From positions 1-55,282 of the forward strand of contig JAFTPO010000017.1 in the NCBI GenBank assembly GCA_017463225.1: 55,282 nt of DNA. The letters are read 5' to 3'. The notes under the pieces are model-generated. The model did not search any database. It was not told where the DNA came from and was given only the letters and a program-made list of their open reading frames with translations. The position numbers and the translations under genes are program-made. Source of the DNA: Lachnospiraceae bacterium (GTDB lineage Bacteria; Bacillota; Clostridia; Lachnospirales; Lachnospiraceae). Shown here piece by piece: positions 34,417 through 43,622 of the stretch. The stretch's first letter is position 1. Every line of letters starts with the position of its first letter.

Positions 34417-35595
34417 ATGGACGGACTATTATCTCAAGAAGAGATTAATGCTCTGATCGGCGGTGGAATGGCAAATACATCCGGTGGTGGTTCAGGAACA
34501 CTTTCTGATTCAGAGAAGGACGCATTGGGAGAGATATCCAACATATGTATGGGTACTGCAGCAACAACACTTTATTCCTTGGTTAACCAAAAGGTTGTTA
34601 TTACTACACCTGTTGTAAAGATAACAAGGTGGGAAGAATTGACAGCTGATTATGCAAGACCATGCGTTTTTATTAACATTTATTATAAAGAGGGTATAGA
34701 TGGAAATAACGTTCTTATTCTTAAAGAGGATGACGTTAAGATAATCACAGACCTTATGATGGGAGGAGACGGATTAAATCCTGCTCCAGAGCTTTCAGAG
34801 CTTCATTTTAGTGCTATATGTGAAGCTATGAACCAGATGATGGGTTCGTCAGCTACATCACTTTCATCAATGCTTAATACTAAGATTGATATTAGTCCAC
34901 CGGAGGCGGACTTGGTTGATATGGCTGGAGACATAGATGAGGCAAAGGTTACAGATTTCATGAAGAGGGAGTTCGCATGTGTAACCTTTAGGATGACAAT
35001 AGGAGATTTGGTTGATAGTACTATAATGCAACTTTACCCTATTGAGCTTGCTAAGGAGCTTTATAGAAGATTTTCAGGAGAGGCTGATGAGCCTGCACCG
35101 GAGCCAGCTAAGACGCCGGAGCCACCAAAGGCATCACCTGCTCCACAGCAGACAGCTCCAGCACAGCAAACACCACCTGCTATGGATCCAAGTATGATGA
35201 ATCAGCCTATGATGGGTCAGCCTATGATGGGTCAGTCTATGATGATGGGCCAACCTATGATGATGGGTCAACCTATGATGATGCAACCTGATGTAAATGT
35301 TCAGAATGTTCAGTTTCAGGCTTTTAATCCTATGGTAAATCCTGTAACTCAGCAGGAAAACATAGAGCTTATAATGGATGTTCCACTTGAAGTATCAGTT
35401 GTGTTAGGTAGAACAAGGAAATCCATTAAGGAAATATTAGAGTTTGCTCCAGGTACTATAATCGAGCTTGATAAGCTTGCCGGAGAGGCCATAGATGTAA
35501 TGGTTAATCAAAAGCTTGTTGCTAAGGGTGAGGTTGTAGTAATTGAGGAGAGCTTTGGTATAAGAATCACAGAGATTATAAAAGAAAAACTATAA
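34417..35595 (+). CDS. fliY: Flagellar motor switch phosphatase FliY (CheC-like plus FliN domain)
   Basis: 392 residues. An N-terminal CheY-binding motif (MDGLLSQEEINALIGGG), a CheC/FliY phosphatase domain with both active half-sites present (Glu39/Asn42 in GEISNIC and Glu136/Asn139 in CEAMNQM), a Pro/Gln/Met-rich linker (about 225-295), and a C-terminal SpoA/FliN domain (about 310-390; PLEVSVVLGRTRKSIKEILE). It should dephosphorylate CheY-P at the switch and replace FliN. The linker carries a tandem Met-Met-Gly-Gln-Pro repeat. Confidence 0.95.
   Translation: MDGLLSQEEINALIGGGMANTSGGGSGTLSDSEKDALGEISNICMGTAATTLYSLVNQKVVITTPVVKITRWEELTADYARPCVFINIYYKEGIDGNNVLILKEDDVKIITDLMMGGDGLNPAPELSELHFSAICEAMNQMMGSSATSLSSMLNTKIDISPPEADLVDMAGDIDEAKVTDFMKREFACVTFRMTIGDLVDSTIMQLYPIELAKELYRRFSGEADEPAPEPAKTPEPPKASPAPQQTAPAQQTPPAMDPSMMNQPMMGQPMMGQSMMMGQPMMMGQPMMMQPDVNVQNVQFQAFNPMVNPVTQQENIELIMDVPLEVSVVLGRTRKSIKEILEFAPGTIIELDKLAGEAIDVMVNQKLVAKGEVVVIEESFGIRITEIIKEKL
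35194..35289 (+). repeat. Tandem repeat encoding the Met-rich FliY linker
   Basis: Six consecutive units of 15, 15, 15, 18, 18 and 15 nt on the pattern ATGATG(ATG)GGTCARCCT, encoding MMNQP, MMGQP, MMGQS, MMMGQP, MMMGQP and MMMQP. Third-position changes (GGT/GGC, CAG/CAA) show the later units diverged in pairs. Confidence 0.9.
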
Positions 35596-35626
35596 CGAAA
35601 AAATATAACATAAAGGAGTAAAAGTT

Positions 35627-35989
35627 ATGGCAAAAAGTATTTTAATATGTGATGATGCGGCATTTATGAGAATGATGATTAAGGACATATTAGTTAAGAA
35701 TGGATACAATATCGCAGGTGAGGCTGAGAATGGTTTGAAGGCTGTTGAAAAGTACAATGAGACTAAGCCAGATCTTGTTCTTATGGATATCACTATGCCT
35801 GAGATGGATGGTATTCAGGCATTAAAGAAGATTAAGGCTGCAGATCCTAATGCAAGTGTTGTTATGTGTTCAGCTATGGGTCAGCAGGCTATGGTTATTG
35901 AGTCTATTCAGTCTGGAGCGAGAGACTTTATCGTTAAGCCTTTCCAGCCAGACAGAGTTATTGAGGCTGTTAAGAAGGCAGTAGAGTAA
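35627..35989 (+). CDS. cheY: Chemotaxis response regulator CheY
   Basis: 120 residues, a single receiver domain. Phosphoacceptor Asp54 in LVLMDITMPEMDG, acidic pair CDD near residue 8-10, and Lys in DFIVKPFQ near 103. It is phosphorylated by CheA, binds FliM/FliY, and is dephosphorylated by FliY and CheC. AAGGAG precedes ATG 35627. In B. subtilis cheY has the same place between fliY and fliZ/fliO. Confidence 0.96.
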   Translation: MAKSILICDDAAFMRMMIKDILVKNGYNIAGEAENGLKAVEKYNETKPDLVLMDITMPEMDGIQALKKIKAADPNASVVMCSAMGQQAMVIESIQSGARDFIVKPFQPDRVIEAVKKAVE

Positions 35990-35990
35990 T

Positions 35991-36380
35991 ATGTACATTT
36001 TATTATCAGGGAATCACAGGGATGGTTCTCTATATAATGTAATATCCTTAATATTAATGTTTGCCTTTGTATTGTTTTTAGCTTATCTGACTGCAAGATT
36101 AGCAGCTAAACTACAGGGTAATCCTATAAATAAAAAGGCCAATATTAAGATAATTGATTCAATGAGACTGGGAGGTAATAAATTTATTTCCATAGTTAAA
36201 ATTGGAGAGAATTATTATGCTCTTGGATTTGGTAAGGATGAAATTACTATGATAGATCGTCTAGATAAGGATAGTATTCAACTTCCAAGTGATACAAGTG
36301 AGAGTGAAAAGAAAAGCTTTAAGGATATTATTTCAGATTTGAATAATAAAAACCAACAAGACAATATAGATAAAAAGTAG
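35991..36380 (+). CDS. fliO: Flagellar biosynthetic protein FliO (FliZ of Bacillus)
   Basis: 129 residues. One N-terminal membrane helix (about 16-36, LILMFAFVLFLAYLTARLAA) and a short FliO domain (IKIIDSMRLGGNKFISIVKI, followed by YYALGFGKDEITMID). The C-terminal tail is polar. FliO assists assembly of the FliP ring of the export gate. It starts one base after the cheY stop. Confidence 0.9.
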   Translation: MYILLSGNHRDGSLYNVISLILMFAFVLFLAYLTARLAAKLQGNPINKKANIKIIDSMRLGGNKFISIVKIGENYYALGFGKDEITMIDRLDKDSIQLPSDTSESEKKSFKDIISDLNNKNQQDNIDKK

Positions 36381-36388
36381 GTAGTTAT

Positions 36389-37222
36389 ATGAGATATGCA
36401 AAGCTGCGCAAATTAATATTATTACTTTTAATTCCGCTTGCTTTTATAGTCGTATTTTCAGGTTCAAGCACTTATGCTACCACTGTTACTCCAGAAACAG
36501 AAGCTGAAGAGGGGCTGGATGAGGCTATTATCGATGACGAGGAGGATGGTTTGTCCGTAGGATTAACCTTAAATTCCAATTCTGATGATACCACCTTGTC
36601 TGGAACTCTTCAGATTTTATTGGTTATTACAGTAATTTCATTAGCTCCATCGATATTAGTTATGGTGACTTCCTTTACGAGGATTGTTGTTGTTTTAAGC
36701 TTTACGCGAACAGCCTTAGGTACACAGTCTTCTCCACCTAATAATGTATTGATAGGGCTCTCGTTGTTTTTAACCCTTTTTATTATGAGTCCAATTTTCC
36801 TGCAGATAAAAGAAAATGCAATTGACCCATTGAGCAGGAATGAGATAACTCAGGAGGAAGCATTGGATGCGTGCGTGGACCCGTTAAAGGAATTTATGCT
36901 AGAGCAGGTAAGGCAAGAGGATTTAAGATTGTTTATGGACATTGCTAAGGTAGATACCGTGGAAAGTGCTGATGAACTATCCCTTACGGTTGTTATACCT
37001 GCATTTATAATAAGTGAGCTAAGAGCCGCATTTATTATAGGATTTTTGATTTATATACCATTTATTATTATAGATATGGTTGTAGCATCGGTGCTTATGT
37101 CTATGGGTATGATGATGCTTCCACCAACTACCATTTCTATGCCGTTTAAGATATTGCTGTTTATTTTGGCTGATGGATGGAATTTGGTAATAGGAGAATT
37201 AGTTAATTCATTTAATTTCTGA
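36389..37222 (+). CDS. fliP: Flagellar export gate protein FliP
   Basis: 277 residues. An N-terminal signal sequence (about 1-30, LILLLLIPLAFIVVFSGSST), an acidic linker, then the four-helix FliP core: MVTSFTRIVVVLSFTRTALG, PPNNVLIGLSLFLTLFIMSP, VIPAFIISELRAAFIIGFLI, MGMMMLPPTTISMPFKILLF. FliP makes the pentameric ring of the gate with FliQ and FliR. It is longer than average only because of the leader and linker. Confidence 0.97.
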   Translation: MRYAKLRKLILLLLIPLAFIVVFSGSSTYATTVTPETEAEEGLDEAIIDDEEDGLSVGLTLNSNSDDTTLSGTLQILLVITVISLAPSILVMVTSFTRIVVVLSFTRTALGTQSSPPNNVLIGLSLFLTLFIMSPIFLQIKENAIDPLSRNEITQEEALDACVDPLKEFMLEQVRQEDLRLFMDIAKVDTVESADELSLTVVIPAFIISELRAAFIIGFLIYIPFIIIDMVVASVLMSMGMMMLPPTTISMPFKILLFILADGWNLVIGELVNSFNF

Positions 37223-37237
37223 TAAGAGGTGATTTTC

Positions 37238-37507
37238 GTGACAACAGGAGAAGTTGTTGATATTGCCAGCCGTGCAATATGGATTATAATTGAATGTGCA
37301 ACACCCCTTCTGTTGGTGTCACTTATAGTAGGACTTATTATAAGTATTTTTCAGACCGTTACGTCTATTCAGGAGCAAACACTTACCTTTGTTCCAAAGA
37401 TATTGGTAATGTTTTTGATGATAATACTTACAGGAGACTGGATGTTGAATCTTATACTATCCTTTATGAGAGATTTGTGGAGTCAGTTCGGTGAATTCGT
37501 GAGGTGA
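37238..37507 (+). CDS. fliQ: Flagellar export gate protein FliQ
   Basis: 89 residues with two membrane helices: WIIIECATPLLLVSLIVGLI and FVPKILVMFLMIILTGDWML, joined by SIFQTVTSIQEQTLTF, the FliQ signature. A longer frame opens with GTG 37229, but that codon overlaps the ribosome site AGAGG (37225-37229); GTG 37238, 8 nt beyond, is the likely start and gives the usual N-terminus. Confidence 0.95.
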   Translation: MTTGEVVDIASRAIWIIIECATPLLLVSLIVGLIISIFQTVTSIQEQTLTFVPKILVMFLMIILTGDWMLNLILSFMRDLWSQFGEFVR

Positions 37508-37513
37508 TAAGCT

Positions 37514-38287
37514 ATGGATTTAACTATACAAACTCTTAAGCTTGAAGCCTTTTTGACTATGTTGGTTAGAATTGCATGTTTTGTAGCCATTGCCCCTGTT
37601 TTTGGACATAAGAGTATAAATGGAAGGATGAGGGTACTTATAGCTGCCTGTATAGCTCTTACAGTATTTACGGCTATGGATCCTGAGATGCCGGAGTATT
37701 ATTCTGTTTTTGGATTTTCCTTTATACTTCTAAAGGAAGCTGCTGTGGGACTTAGTCTGGGATTTGTTTCCAGCCTTGTTATGTCTATTATACATATGGC
37801 AGGAGAGTTTATTGATAGAGAGATGGGACTTTCCATGGCACAAAGCTTTGATATTAATACAGGAGTAATGACCACTATTACATCAAATCTATATGATAAG
37901 ATGATTTTTTTGATTATTCTGGTTTCAAACCTTCATTTTTATATACTTAAAGCTATAGTCCGTTCCTTTGAGCTAATTCCACTGGGTGGATTTAGTATGA
38001 ATATGCCATTTATGTATGACCAGGTTTTGGGGTTTATAGTAGAATTCTTTGTTATAGGTTTTAGAATTGCGATGCCTATATTTGTTGCAGCAACAATACT
38101 TAATATCATATTGGGAGTTATGACTAAGAGCTCTCCTCAGATGAATATGTTTGCTATTGGTATTCAAATGAAGGTGATTCTTGGAATGCTTGCTTTATCT
38201 ATAATGATATTGTTTGTTCCTAATATTACCACTTACCTGATGGAGAAAATGGACAGTATGTTAACCGGTCTGCTAGGAGGAATGTAG
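37514..38287 (+). CDS. fliR: Flagellar export gate protein FliR
   Basis: 257 residues with about six hydrophobic helices. The N-terminal VRIACFVAIAPVFGHKSING and the central LKEAAVGLSLGFVSSLVMSI and GEFIDREMGLSMAQSFDINT are typical FliR segments. FliR completes the FliPQR gate. fliQ ends 6 nt before; flhB starts 1 nt after. Confidence 0.96.
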   Translation: MDLTIQTLKLEAFLTMLVRIACFVAIAPVFGHKSINGRMRVLIAACIALTVFTAMDPEMPEYYSVFGFSFILLKEAAVGLSLGFVSSLVMSIIHMAGEFIDREMGLSMAQSFDINTGVMTTITSNLYDKMIFLIILVSNLHFYILKAIVRSFELIPLGGFSMNMPFMYDQVLGFIVEFFVIGFRIAMPIFVAATILNIILGVMTKSSPQMNMFAIGIQMKVILGMLALSIMILFVPNITTYLMEKMDSMLTGLLGGM

Positions 38288-38288
38288 C

Positions 38289-39407
38289 TTGTTGATACAA
38301 GAAGATGTATTGCTTCAATTGAATCTGCAGCTTTTTGCTGATGAAGGCGGAGAGAAAACAGAGGAAGCAACTGCAAAAAAAATCGAGGATTCCAGAAAGG
38401 AAGGCCAGGTTGCAAAGAGTAAAGAAATATCCACAGCTGCAACCCTGCTTGCAGTTTTTTTATCTCTTAAGATGTTTATGGGCTTTCTTGGAGAGCGAAT
38501 GGTGGAGGTTTTCTTTGCATTTATCAATGAAGCAGATGATTATTCGAGAGGTGCATTTAATTCTATTACAGTAGTTCAAATACTTACAGAAGCCATAATA
38601 TATATTGTTATCACATGTCTACCATTTTTTATTGTGGCGCTGGTTGTATCTTTCTTAGCTCAAAAGGTACAGTTTAAATGGATGGTTACAAGTAAGCCTT
38701 TACAACCGAAGTTAAGTAAGCTTAACCCTATATCCGGATTTAAGAGAATGTTTTCTAAGCAGGCTTTGTTTGAGCTACTTTTATCCATAGTTAAAATAGT
38801 GCTTATTTTTGCAGTTTGTTACTCGGTGATTAAGGATAATCTTTCGGTTTTGCTTACCTTGTATGATATTGAAATCATAGATTCCCTGGGAATATTGTTT
38901 GACTTAGTAATGGATTTAGGAATAAAGATATCACTTATATATTTTGTCCTTGCTCTTGCAGATTTGGTATTTCAGAAGCTTAAGCATAAAAAAGATCTTA
39001 GAATGACAAAACAGGAAGTTAAGGATGAATATAAGAATCAAGAGGGAGATCCGAAGATTAAATCACAGCAAAGACAAAGGATGCAACAGGCTTCCAGAAG
39101 AAGAATGATGCAAAGTATTCCGGAGGCAGATGTTGTAATCACCAATCCAACCCATTTTGCGGTTGCACTAAAATATGACAATACAGTAAATCAGGCACCG
39201 ATTGTAACTGCTAAAGGTGCAGATTATTTAGCTTTTAAGATAAAAGATATAGCAAAAGAGAATAATGTGGAGATAGTAGAGGATAAACCACTTGCCAGAA
39301 TGCTGTATCACAATGTGGATATTGGTAGAGAAATACCTGAAGAGCTTTATCAGGCGGTAGCTGAGATATTAGCTCATATTTATAGCAGTAAAACTAAGGT
39401 CAGCTAA
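38289..39407 (+). CDS. flhB: Flagellar export switch protein FlhB
   Basis: 372 residues. The start is TTG 38289 or the adjoining TTG 38292, both after AGGAGG at 38276-38281. The N-terminal GEKTEEATAKKIEDSRKEGQ is the family signature; four membrane helices follow. The C-terminal cytoplasmic domain has the autocleavage motif NPTH (Asn286-Pro287) in VVITNPTHFAVALKYD. Cleavage there switches export from rod/hook to filament substrates with FliK. Confidence 0.96.
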   Translation: MLIQEDVLLQLNLQLFADEGGEKTEEATAKKIEDSRKEGQVAKSKEISTAATLLAVFLSLKMFMGFLGERMVEVFFAFINEADDYSRGAFNSITVVQILTEAIIYIVITCLPFFIVALVVSFLAQKVQFKWMVTSKPLQPKLSKLNPISGFKRMFSKQALFELLLSIVKIVLIFAVCYSVIKDNLSVLLTLYDIEIIDSLGILFDLVMDLGIKISLIYFVLALADLVFQKLKHKKDLRMTKQEVKDEYKNQEGDPKIKSQQRQRMQQASRRRMMQSIPEADVVITNPTHFAVALKYDNTVNQAPIVTAKGADYLAFKIKDIAKENNVEIVEDKPLARMLYHNVDIGREIPEELYQAVAEILAHIYSSKTKVS

Positions 39408-39446
39408 TATTTGGATATAAAACAGTTATGAAAGGAGGTAGAAGTA

Positions 39447-41489
39447 ATGAAGAAGAATGATATATTTATAGGAATATATTTGCTTGCAGCAATAGTATTT
39501 CTTATTATCCCAATTCCTTCAACTTTACTTGATATATTAATTCTTTTTAATATATCTCTATCTCTTATTATTGTATTTAACTGTCTGTTTACCAGTGAAA
39601 CTCTAAATATGTCGGGTTTCCCTACTTTGTTACTTTTTACAACTATTTTTAGAATATCACTTAATGTATCCTCGACAAGACTTATACTTACAACCGGTGA
39701 CCCGGGAGAGGTTGTTATGGTTTTTGGTTCCTTCGTAGGTGGAGGTAATCTTGTAATTGGCGCTATAGTTTTCGTTATTCTTGTTTTGGTACAGATGATG
39801 GTTATCAATAAAGGTTCTGAAAGAGTATCAGAGGTTACAGCCAGATTTACACTTGATGCTATGCCTGGAAAACAGATGGCTATTGATGCGGATCTTAACT
39901 CAGGAGCAATTACTGATCAGGAGGCTATTGTAAGAAGACAGAAGATTCAAGAGGAATCAGCTTTCTTTGGAGCCATGGATGGTGCTTCTAAGTATGTTAA
40001 GGGAGATGCCACTGCCGGTCTGATAATTACGGTAATAAATATAGTTGGTGGACTTGTTATGGGTGCTACAACTATGGGGATGACTATTGGTGAGGCTTTG
40101 CAGCACTTTACAATACTTACAATAGGTGATGGTCTTGTATCACAGATACCATCTATGCTTATATCACTTTCAACAGGTATTCTCGTAACTAAGGCTTCTA
40201 AGGAGGAGAATATAGGTGATATTCTGGTAGGTCAGCTGTTTAGTATACCTAAGGTTCTTCTTATGGTAGGTATCACTATGATAGGATTAGGAGCTTTAAC
40301 ACCACTTAGCTTTGGATTCTGTGGAGCCTATGGTATTTTGTTTATAGTCTTATCATTTGCCATCAAGGGAGGTCAGGAAGAGAAGGCTATTAAGGAGGAA
40401 GTGGAAGAGGAAGAAATTCAGGCAGACGAGGTGAGACGACACGAGAATGTAAACTCACTTCTGCAGGTTGACCCTATTGAATTGGAGTTTGGTTATGGTA
40501 TAATACCTTTAGCGGATGTAAATCAGGGCGGAGATTTGCTTGATCGAGTTGTTATGATTCGTAGACAGATTGCCCTTGAATTAGGTGCTGTCGTACCTAT
40601 TATAAGATTAAGAGACAACATTCAGCTTAATCCTAATCAATATATTATTAAGATTAAAGGTATCCAGGTTAGTGAGGGTGAGATATTATTTGATCATTAT
40701 ATGGCTATGAATCCGGGATATGTGGAAGATGAGATTACGGGTATTCCTACATTTGAACCTGCGTTCCATCTTGAGGCTATGTGGATTACAGAATCACAGA
40801 GAGAAAGAGCGGAGTCTCTAGGATATACAGTTGTAGATCCGCCATCTATTATTGCGACACATTTGACTGAGATTATAAAAAAGCATTTAGATGAGTTACT
40901 TACCAGACAGGATGTTCAGAATCTCATCGATAATATTAAAGAAACAAATAAAACTCTTGTGGATGAGCTTGTTCCAAAGCTTCTTGGAGTTGGTGATATT
41001 CAGAAGGTATTACAAAATCTCCTTAGAGAAGGTATATCAATAAGAGATCTGATATCTATATTTGAGACCTTGGCAGATTATGCAGCCACAAGCAGAGATA
41101 CAGATATACTTACAGAGTACGTTAGACAAGCTCTAAAAAGAGCTATTTCCAGTAAGTACTTTGGTGATGGAGATATGACCTCTGTTGTTACCCTTGATCC
41201 AAAGGTGGAGCAGATGATTATGTCTTCCATAAAACAAACAGAGCAGGGAGCTTATATTTCCCTTGACCCTGCTATAACAAAGAAGATTCTTAAGAATACA
41301 GAGGTGGAGCTTCAGAAGCTTGAAAATAAAGGTCAGGCACCGATTATTATCACATCGCCTATTGTGAGAATGTATTTTAAGAAGCTTACCAATGATTACT
41401 TTAATGACTTGATAGTAATCTCATATAACGAGATAGATTCTAATATAGAATTAAAATCTGTAGGAGTAGTGACAGTAGATGATAATTAA
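39447..41489 (+). CDS. flhA: Flagellar export apparatus protein FlhA
   Basis: 680 residues, normal. The N-terminal half has about eight membrane helices and the FHIPEP signature region (RISLNVSSTRLILTTGDPGE; VSEVTARFTLDAMPGKQMAI, DADLNSGAITDQEA). The C-terminal cytoplasmic half forms the nonameric docking ring for chaperone-substrate complexes. AAAGGAGG precedes ATG 39447. Its last 11 bases overlap flhF. Confidence 0.97.
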   Translation: MKKNDIFIGIYLLAAIVFLIIPIPSTLLDILILFNISLSLIIVFNCLFTSETLNMSGFPTLLLFTTIFRISLNVSSTRLILTTGDPGEVVMVFGSFVGGGNLVIGAIVFVILVLVQMMVINKGSERVSEVTARFTLDAMPGKQMAIDADLNSGAITDQEAIVRRQKIQEESAFFGAMDGASKYVKGDATAGLIITVINIVGGLVMGATTMGMTIGEALQHFTILTIGDGLVSQIPSMLISLSTGILVTKASKEENIGDILVGQLFSIPKVLLMVGITMIGLGALTPLSFGFCGAYGILFIVLSFAIKGGQEEKAIKEEVEEEEIQADEVRRHENVNSLLQVDPIELEFGYGIIPLADVNQGGDLLDRVVMIRRQIALELGAVVPIIRLRDNIQLNPNQYIIKIKGIQVSEGEILFDHYMAMNPGYVEDEITGIPTFEPAFHLEAMWITESQRERAESLGYTVVDPPSIIATHLTEIIKKHLDELLTRQDVQNLIDNIKETNKTLVDELVPKLLGVGDIQKVLQNLLREGISIRDLISIFETLADYAATSRDTDILTEYVRQALKRAISSKYFGDGDMTSVVTLDPKVEQMIMSSIKQTEQGAYISLDPAITKKILKNTEVELQKLENKGQAPIIITSPIVRMYFKKLTNDYFNDLIVISYNEIDSNIELKSVGVVTVDDN

Positions 41490-42723
41490 AAAATACAATG
41501 CAAAAACTAAAGAAGAGGCTATGCTTATGGTAAAGGATGAATTGGGTCCGGATGCCATTGTTATGAATATAAAGACGATTTCGCCTAAGGGTTTATTTTC
41601 TATATTTAAGAAATCCAGAGTCGAGGTTACTGCTGCTATAGATGACAGTATTTCTGAGAAAAAATTGGATACAAACAAAGTGCTGACTGTTTCTAAAAAT
41701 GAAGAGCATGGTTCAGACTTCATTAAGGGATTTGCATCATCTACTAATTATAGTGACGATGCAAAAAATGCCATCGAAGAGAAAATTAATAATATAGCAT
41801 TGCTTTTAGAGGAGCAGATGAGACTTAAGGAAGAGCAGGAGAAAAAGCTTAGTGCTATGGCTGCTTCTAAGGAATTTTCTAAGGAATTGTATGAGAAGGA
41901 GGCTCCAATAGTTAAAGAAGAGGAAAAAACTATAGATAACAAGGTTGTAGAGCTTGTTAAGGAACAGCTTCTTGACAATGAGGTGTTAGAAAATCATGCA
42001 GATGGTATAATAAGAGAATTTGCTTCTGAGTCCGGAAATGTTCCTATTGATAATATTTTATCAAAGGTATATCAGAAGATAGTGCTTAAATTAGGTGAAA
42101 TAAAACCACTTCAAGCCAGTGAAAGTAAACCTAAGATAGTTTTCTTTGTGGGAAATACCGGAGTTGGAAAAACAACAACTATGGCAAAGCTTGCATCTAA
42201 GGTTATGCTTGAAGAAAAAAAGAAGATTGCCATGGTGTCTGTTGATACATATAGAATAGCAGCTATTGATCAAATAAAGACTTATGCCAATATATTATCA
42301 GTTCCTATGGAGGTTGTGTATACTCCGGAGGAGATGATGAATGTAGTTGAGAAGCATAAGGATTGTGATTATATTTTTGTGGATACAGCGGGTCGTTCTC
42401 ATAGAAATGAAGAGCAAAAGCGTGACTTGAAGGAGATAGTAGACTCTGTTAAGGATTATGAGAAGGAAATATATTTGGTTGTAAGTGCGACAGTTAAATA
42501 TAATGACCTGAAAAGTATATCTAAGACATATGATGATATGTTTTCATATAAGCTTATTTTTACTAAGCTTGATGAAACAAGGGGATGGGGTAACATATTG
42601 AATCTAAAGCTTGATACAGGAAAAGATTTGTCCTATGTTACATGGGGACAGAATGTTCCTGATGATATAGGAGAAGTAAACCCACAGATTATTGCTAAAA
42701 AGCTGTTGGGAGGTGCTAATTAA
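41479..42723 (+). CDS. flhF: SRP-type GTPase FlhF
   Basis: 414 residues: a basic N-terminal segment (MIIKKYNAKTKEEAMLMVKD, ELGPDAIVMNIKT), a variable acidic middle with coiled coil, and the NG GTPase domain with GNTGVGKT (225-232), VSVDTYRIAAIDQ and VDTAGRSHRN. FlhF directs the site and number of flagella, acting with FlhG. The start overlaps flhA, and the stop TAA overlaps the ATG of flhG (TAATG). Confidence 0.95.
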   Translation: MIIKKYNAKTKEEAMLMVKDELGPDAIVMNIKTISPKGLFSIFKKSRVEVTAAIDDSISEKKLDTNKVLTVSKNEEHGSDFIKGFASSTNYSDDAKNAIEEKINNIALLLEEQMRLKEEQEKKLSAMAASKEFSKELYEKEAPIVKEEEKTIDNKVVELVKEQLLDNEVLENHADGIIREFASESGNVPIDNILSKVYQKIVLKLGEIKPLQASESKPKIVFFVGNTGVGKTTTMAKLASKVMLEEKKKIAMVSVDTYRIAAIDQIKTYANILSVPMEVVYTPEEMMNVVEKHKDCDYIFVDTAGRSHRNEEQKRDLKEIVDSVKDYEKEIYLVVSATVKYNDLKSISKTYDDMFSYKLIFTKLDETRGWGNILNLKLDTGKDLSYVTWGQNVPDDIGEVNPQIIAKKLLGGAN

Positions 42724-43604
42724 TGGATCAGGCAAGCTCTTTAAGACAGAAGGTTCAGGAGTCCGGTGAAGCAAGTAACGCCAGAGTAATAGCAGTAACC
42801 AGCGGAAAGGGCGGAGTTGGAAAAACAAGTCTCTCTGTTAATCTGGCTATGGAGATGGCTGCCTTGGGAAAAAAGGTAGTTATATTTGATGCTGATTTTG
42901 GACTTGCCAATGTTGAGGTAATGCTTGGCATCAGACCGACACATAATCTTTTGGATTTGATACACAATAACAAAACTATGCCTGAGATTATAACAAAAGG
43001 ACCTATGGGGATAGGATTTATCTCAGGTGGTTCAGGAGTATCAGAGTTGGCATCTCTTGACAAGAATAGCATAAAGCTACTTATCACTGAGATGGTAAAG
43101 CTGGATAAGATGTATGATGTTGTAATTATAGATACAGGTGCGGGAATTACAGATTCAGTTATGGAATTCGTTATGGTGAGTCCGGAGGTATTGCTTGTGG
43201 TTACTCCGGAGCCTACTTCTATAACAGATGCATATTCCCTGCTTAAGGTTCTTAGAAGAAAGGATGATTTTAATCCTCTCTATAAGAGTATAAAGGTTGT
43301 ATCTAATAGAATCACTGAGGATGATGAAGGAGAAGAGATTTTCGGAAAGATTAATACTGTATCTTCTAAGTTTTTGAATACTAAGCTGGAATATTTGGGT
43401 TCGGTGCCACAGGATAAAAGTGCATCTTTGGCCATTATAGAACAAAAACCTGTTGTTTCAGCTTATCCAAATTGTCAGGCAACAAAGGCAATTAAGGAGC
43501 TGGCAGCCAAACTCCTTGATAATGAACAAGAGGAATATAAGAAGAAAGATGGTATAGCGAAGGTATTTTTGGACTTTATAAAGTTTAGAAAGCGTTCAAG
43601 ATAG
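42723..43604 (+). CDS. flhG: MinD-like ATPase FlhG (YlxH/FleN)
   Basis: 293 residues. A deviant Walker A, SGKGGVGKTSLSVNLA (Lys29 and Lys34), then IFDADFGLANVEVMLGIRPT and VVIIDTGAGITDSVMEFV. The N-terminal activation helix DQASSLRQKVQ, which stimulates FlhF GTPase in the family, is present. FlhG limits flagellar number and works on FliM/FliY C-ring assembly. A basic C-terminal tail (KFRKRSR) would touch the membrane. Confidence 0.95.
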   Translation: MDQASSLRQKVQESGEASNARVIAVTSGKGGVGKTSLSVNLAMEMAALGKKVVIFDADFGLANVEVMLGIRPTHNLLDLIHNNKTMPEIITKGPMGIGFISGGSGVSELASLDKNSIKLLITEMVKLDKMYDVVIIDTGAGITDSVMEFVMVSPEVLLVVTPEPTSITDAYSLLKVLRRKDDFNPLYKSIKVVSNRITEDDEGEEIFGKINTVSSKFLNTKLEYLGSVPQDKSASLAIIEQKPVVSAYPNCQATKAIKELAAKLLDNEQEEYKKKDGIAKVFLDFIKFRKRSR

Positions 43605-43622
43605 TATAAAAAAGGGGTATGT

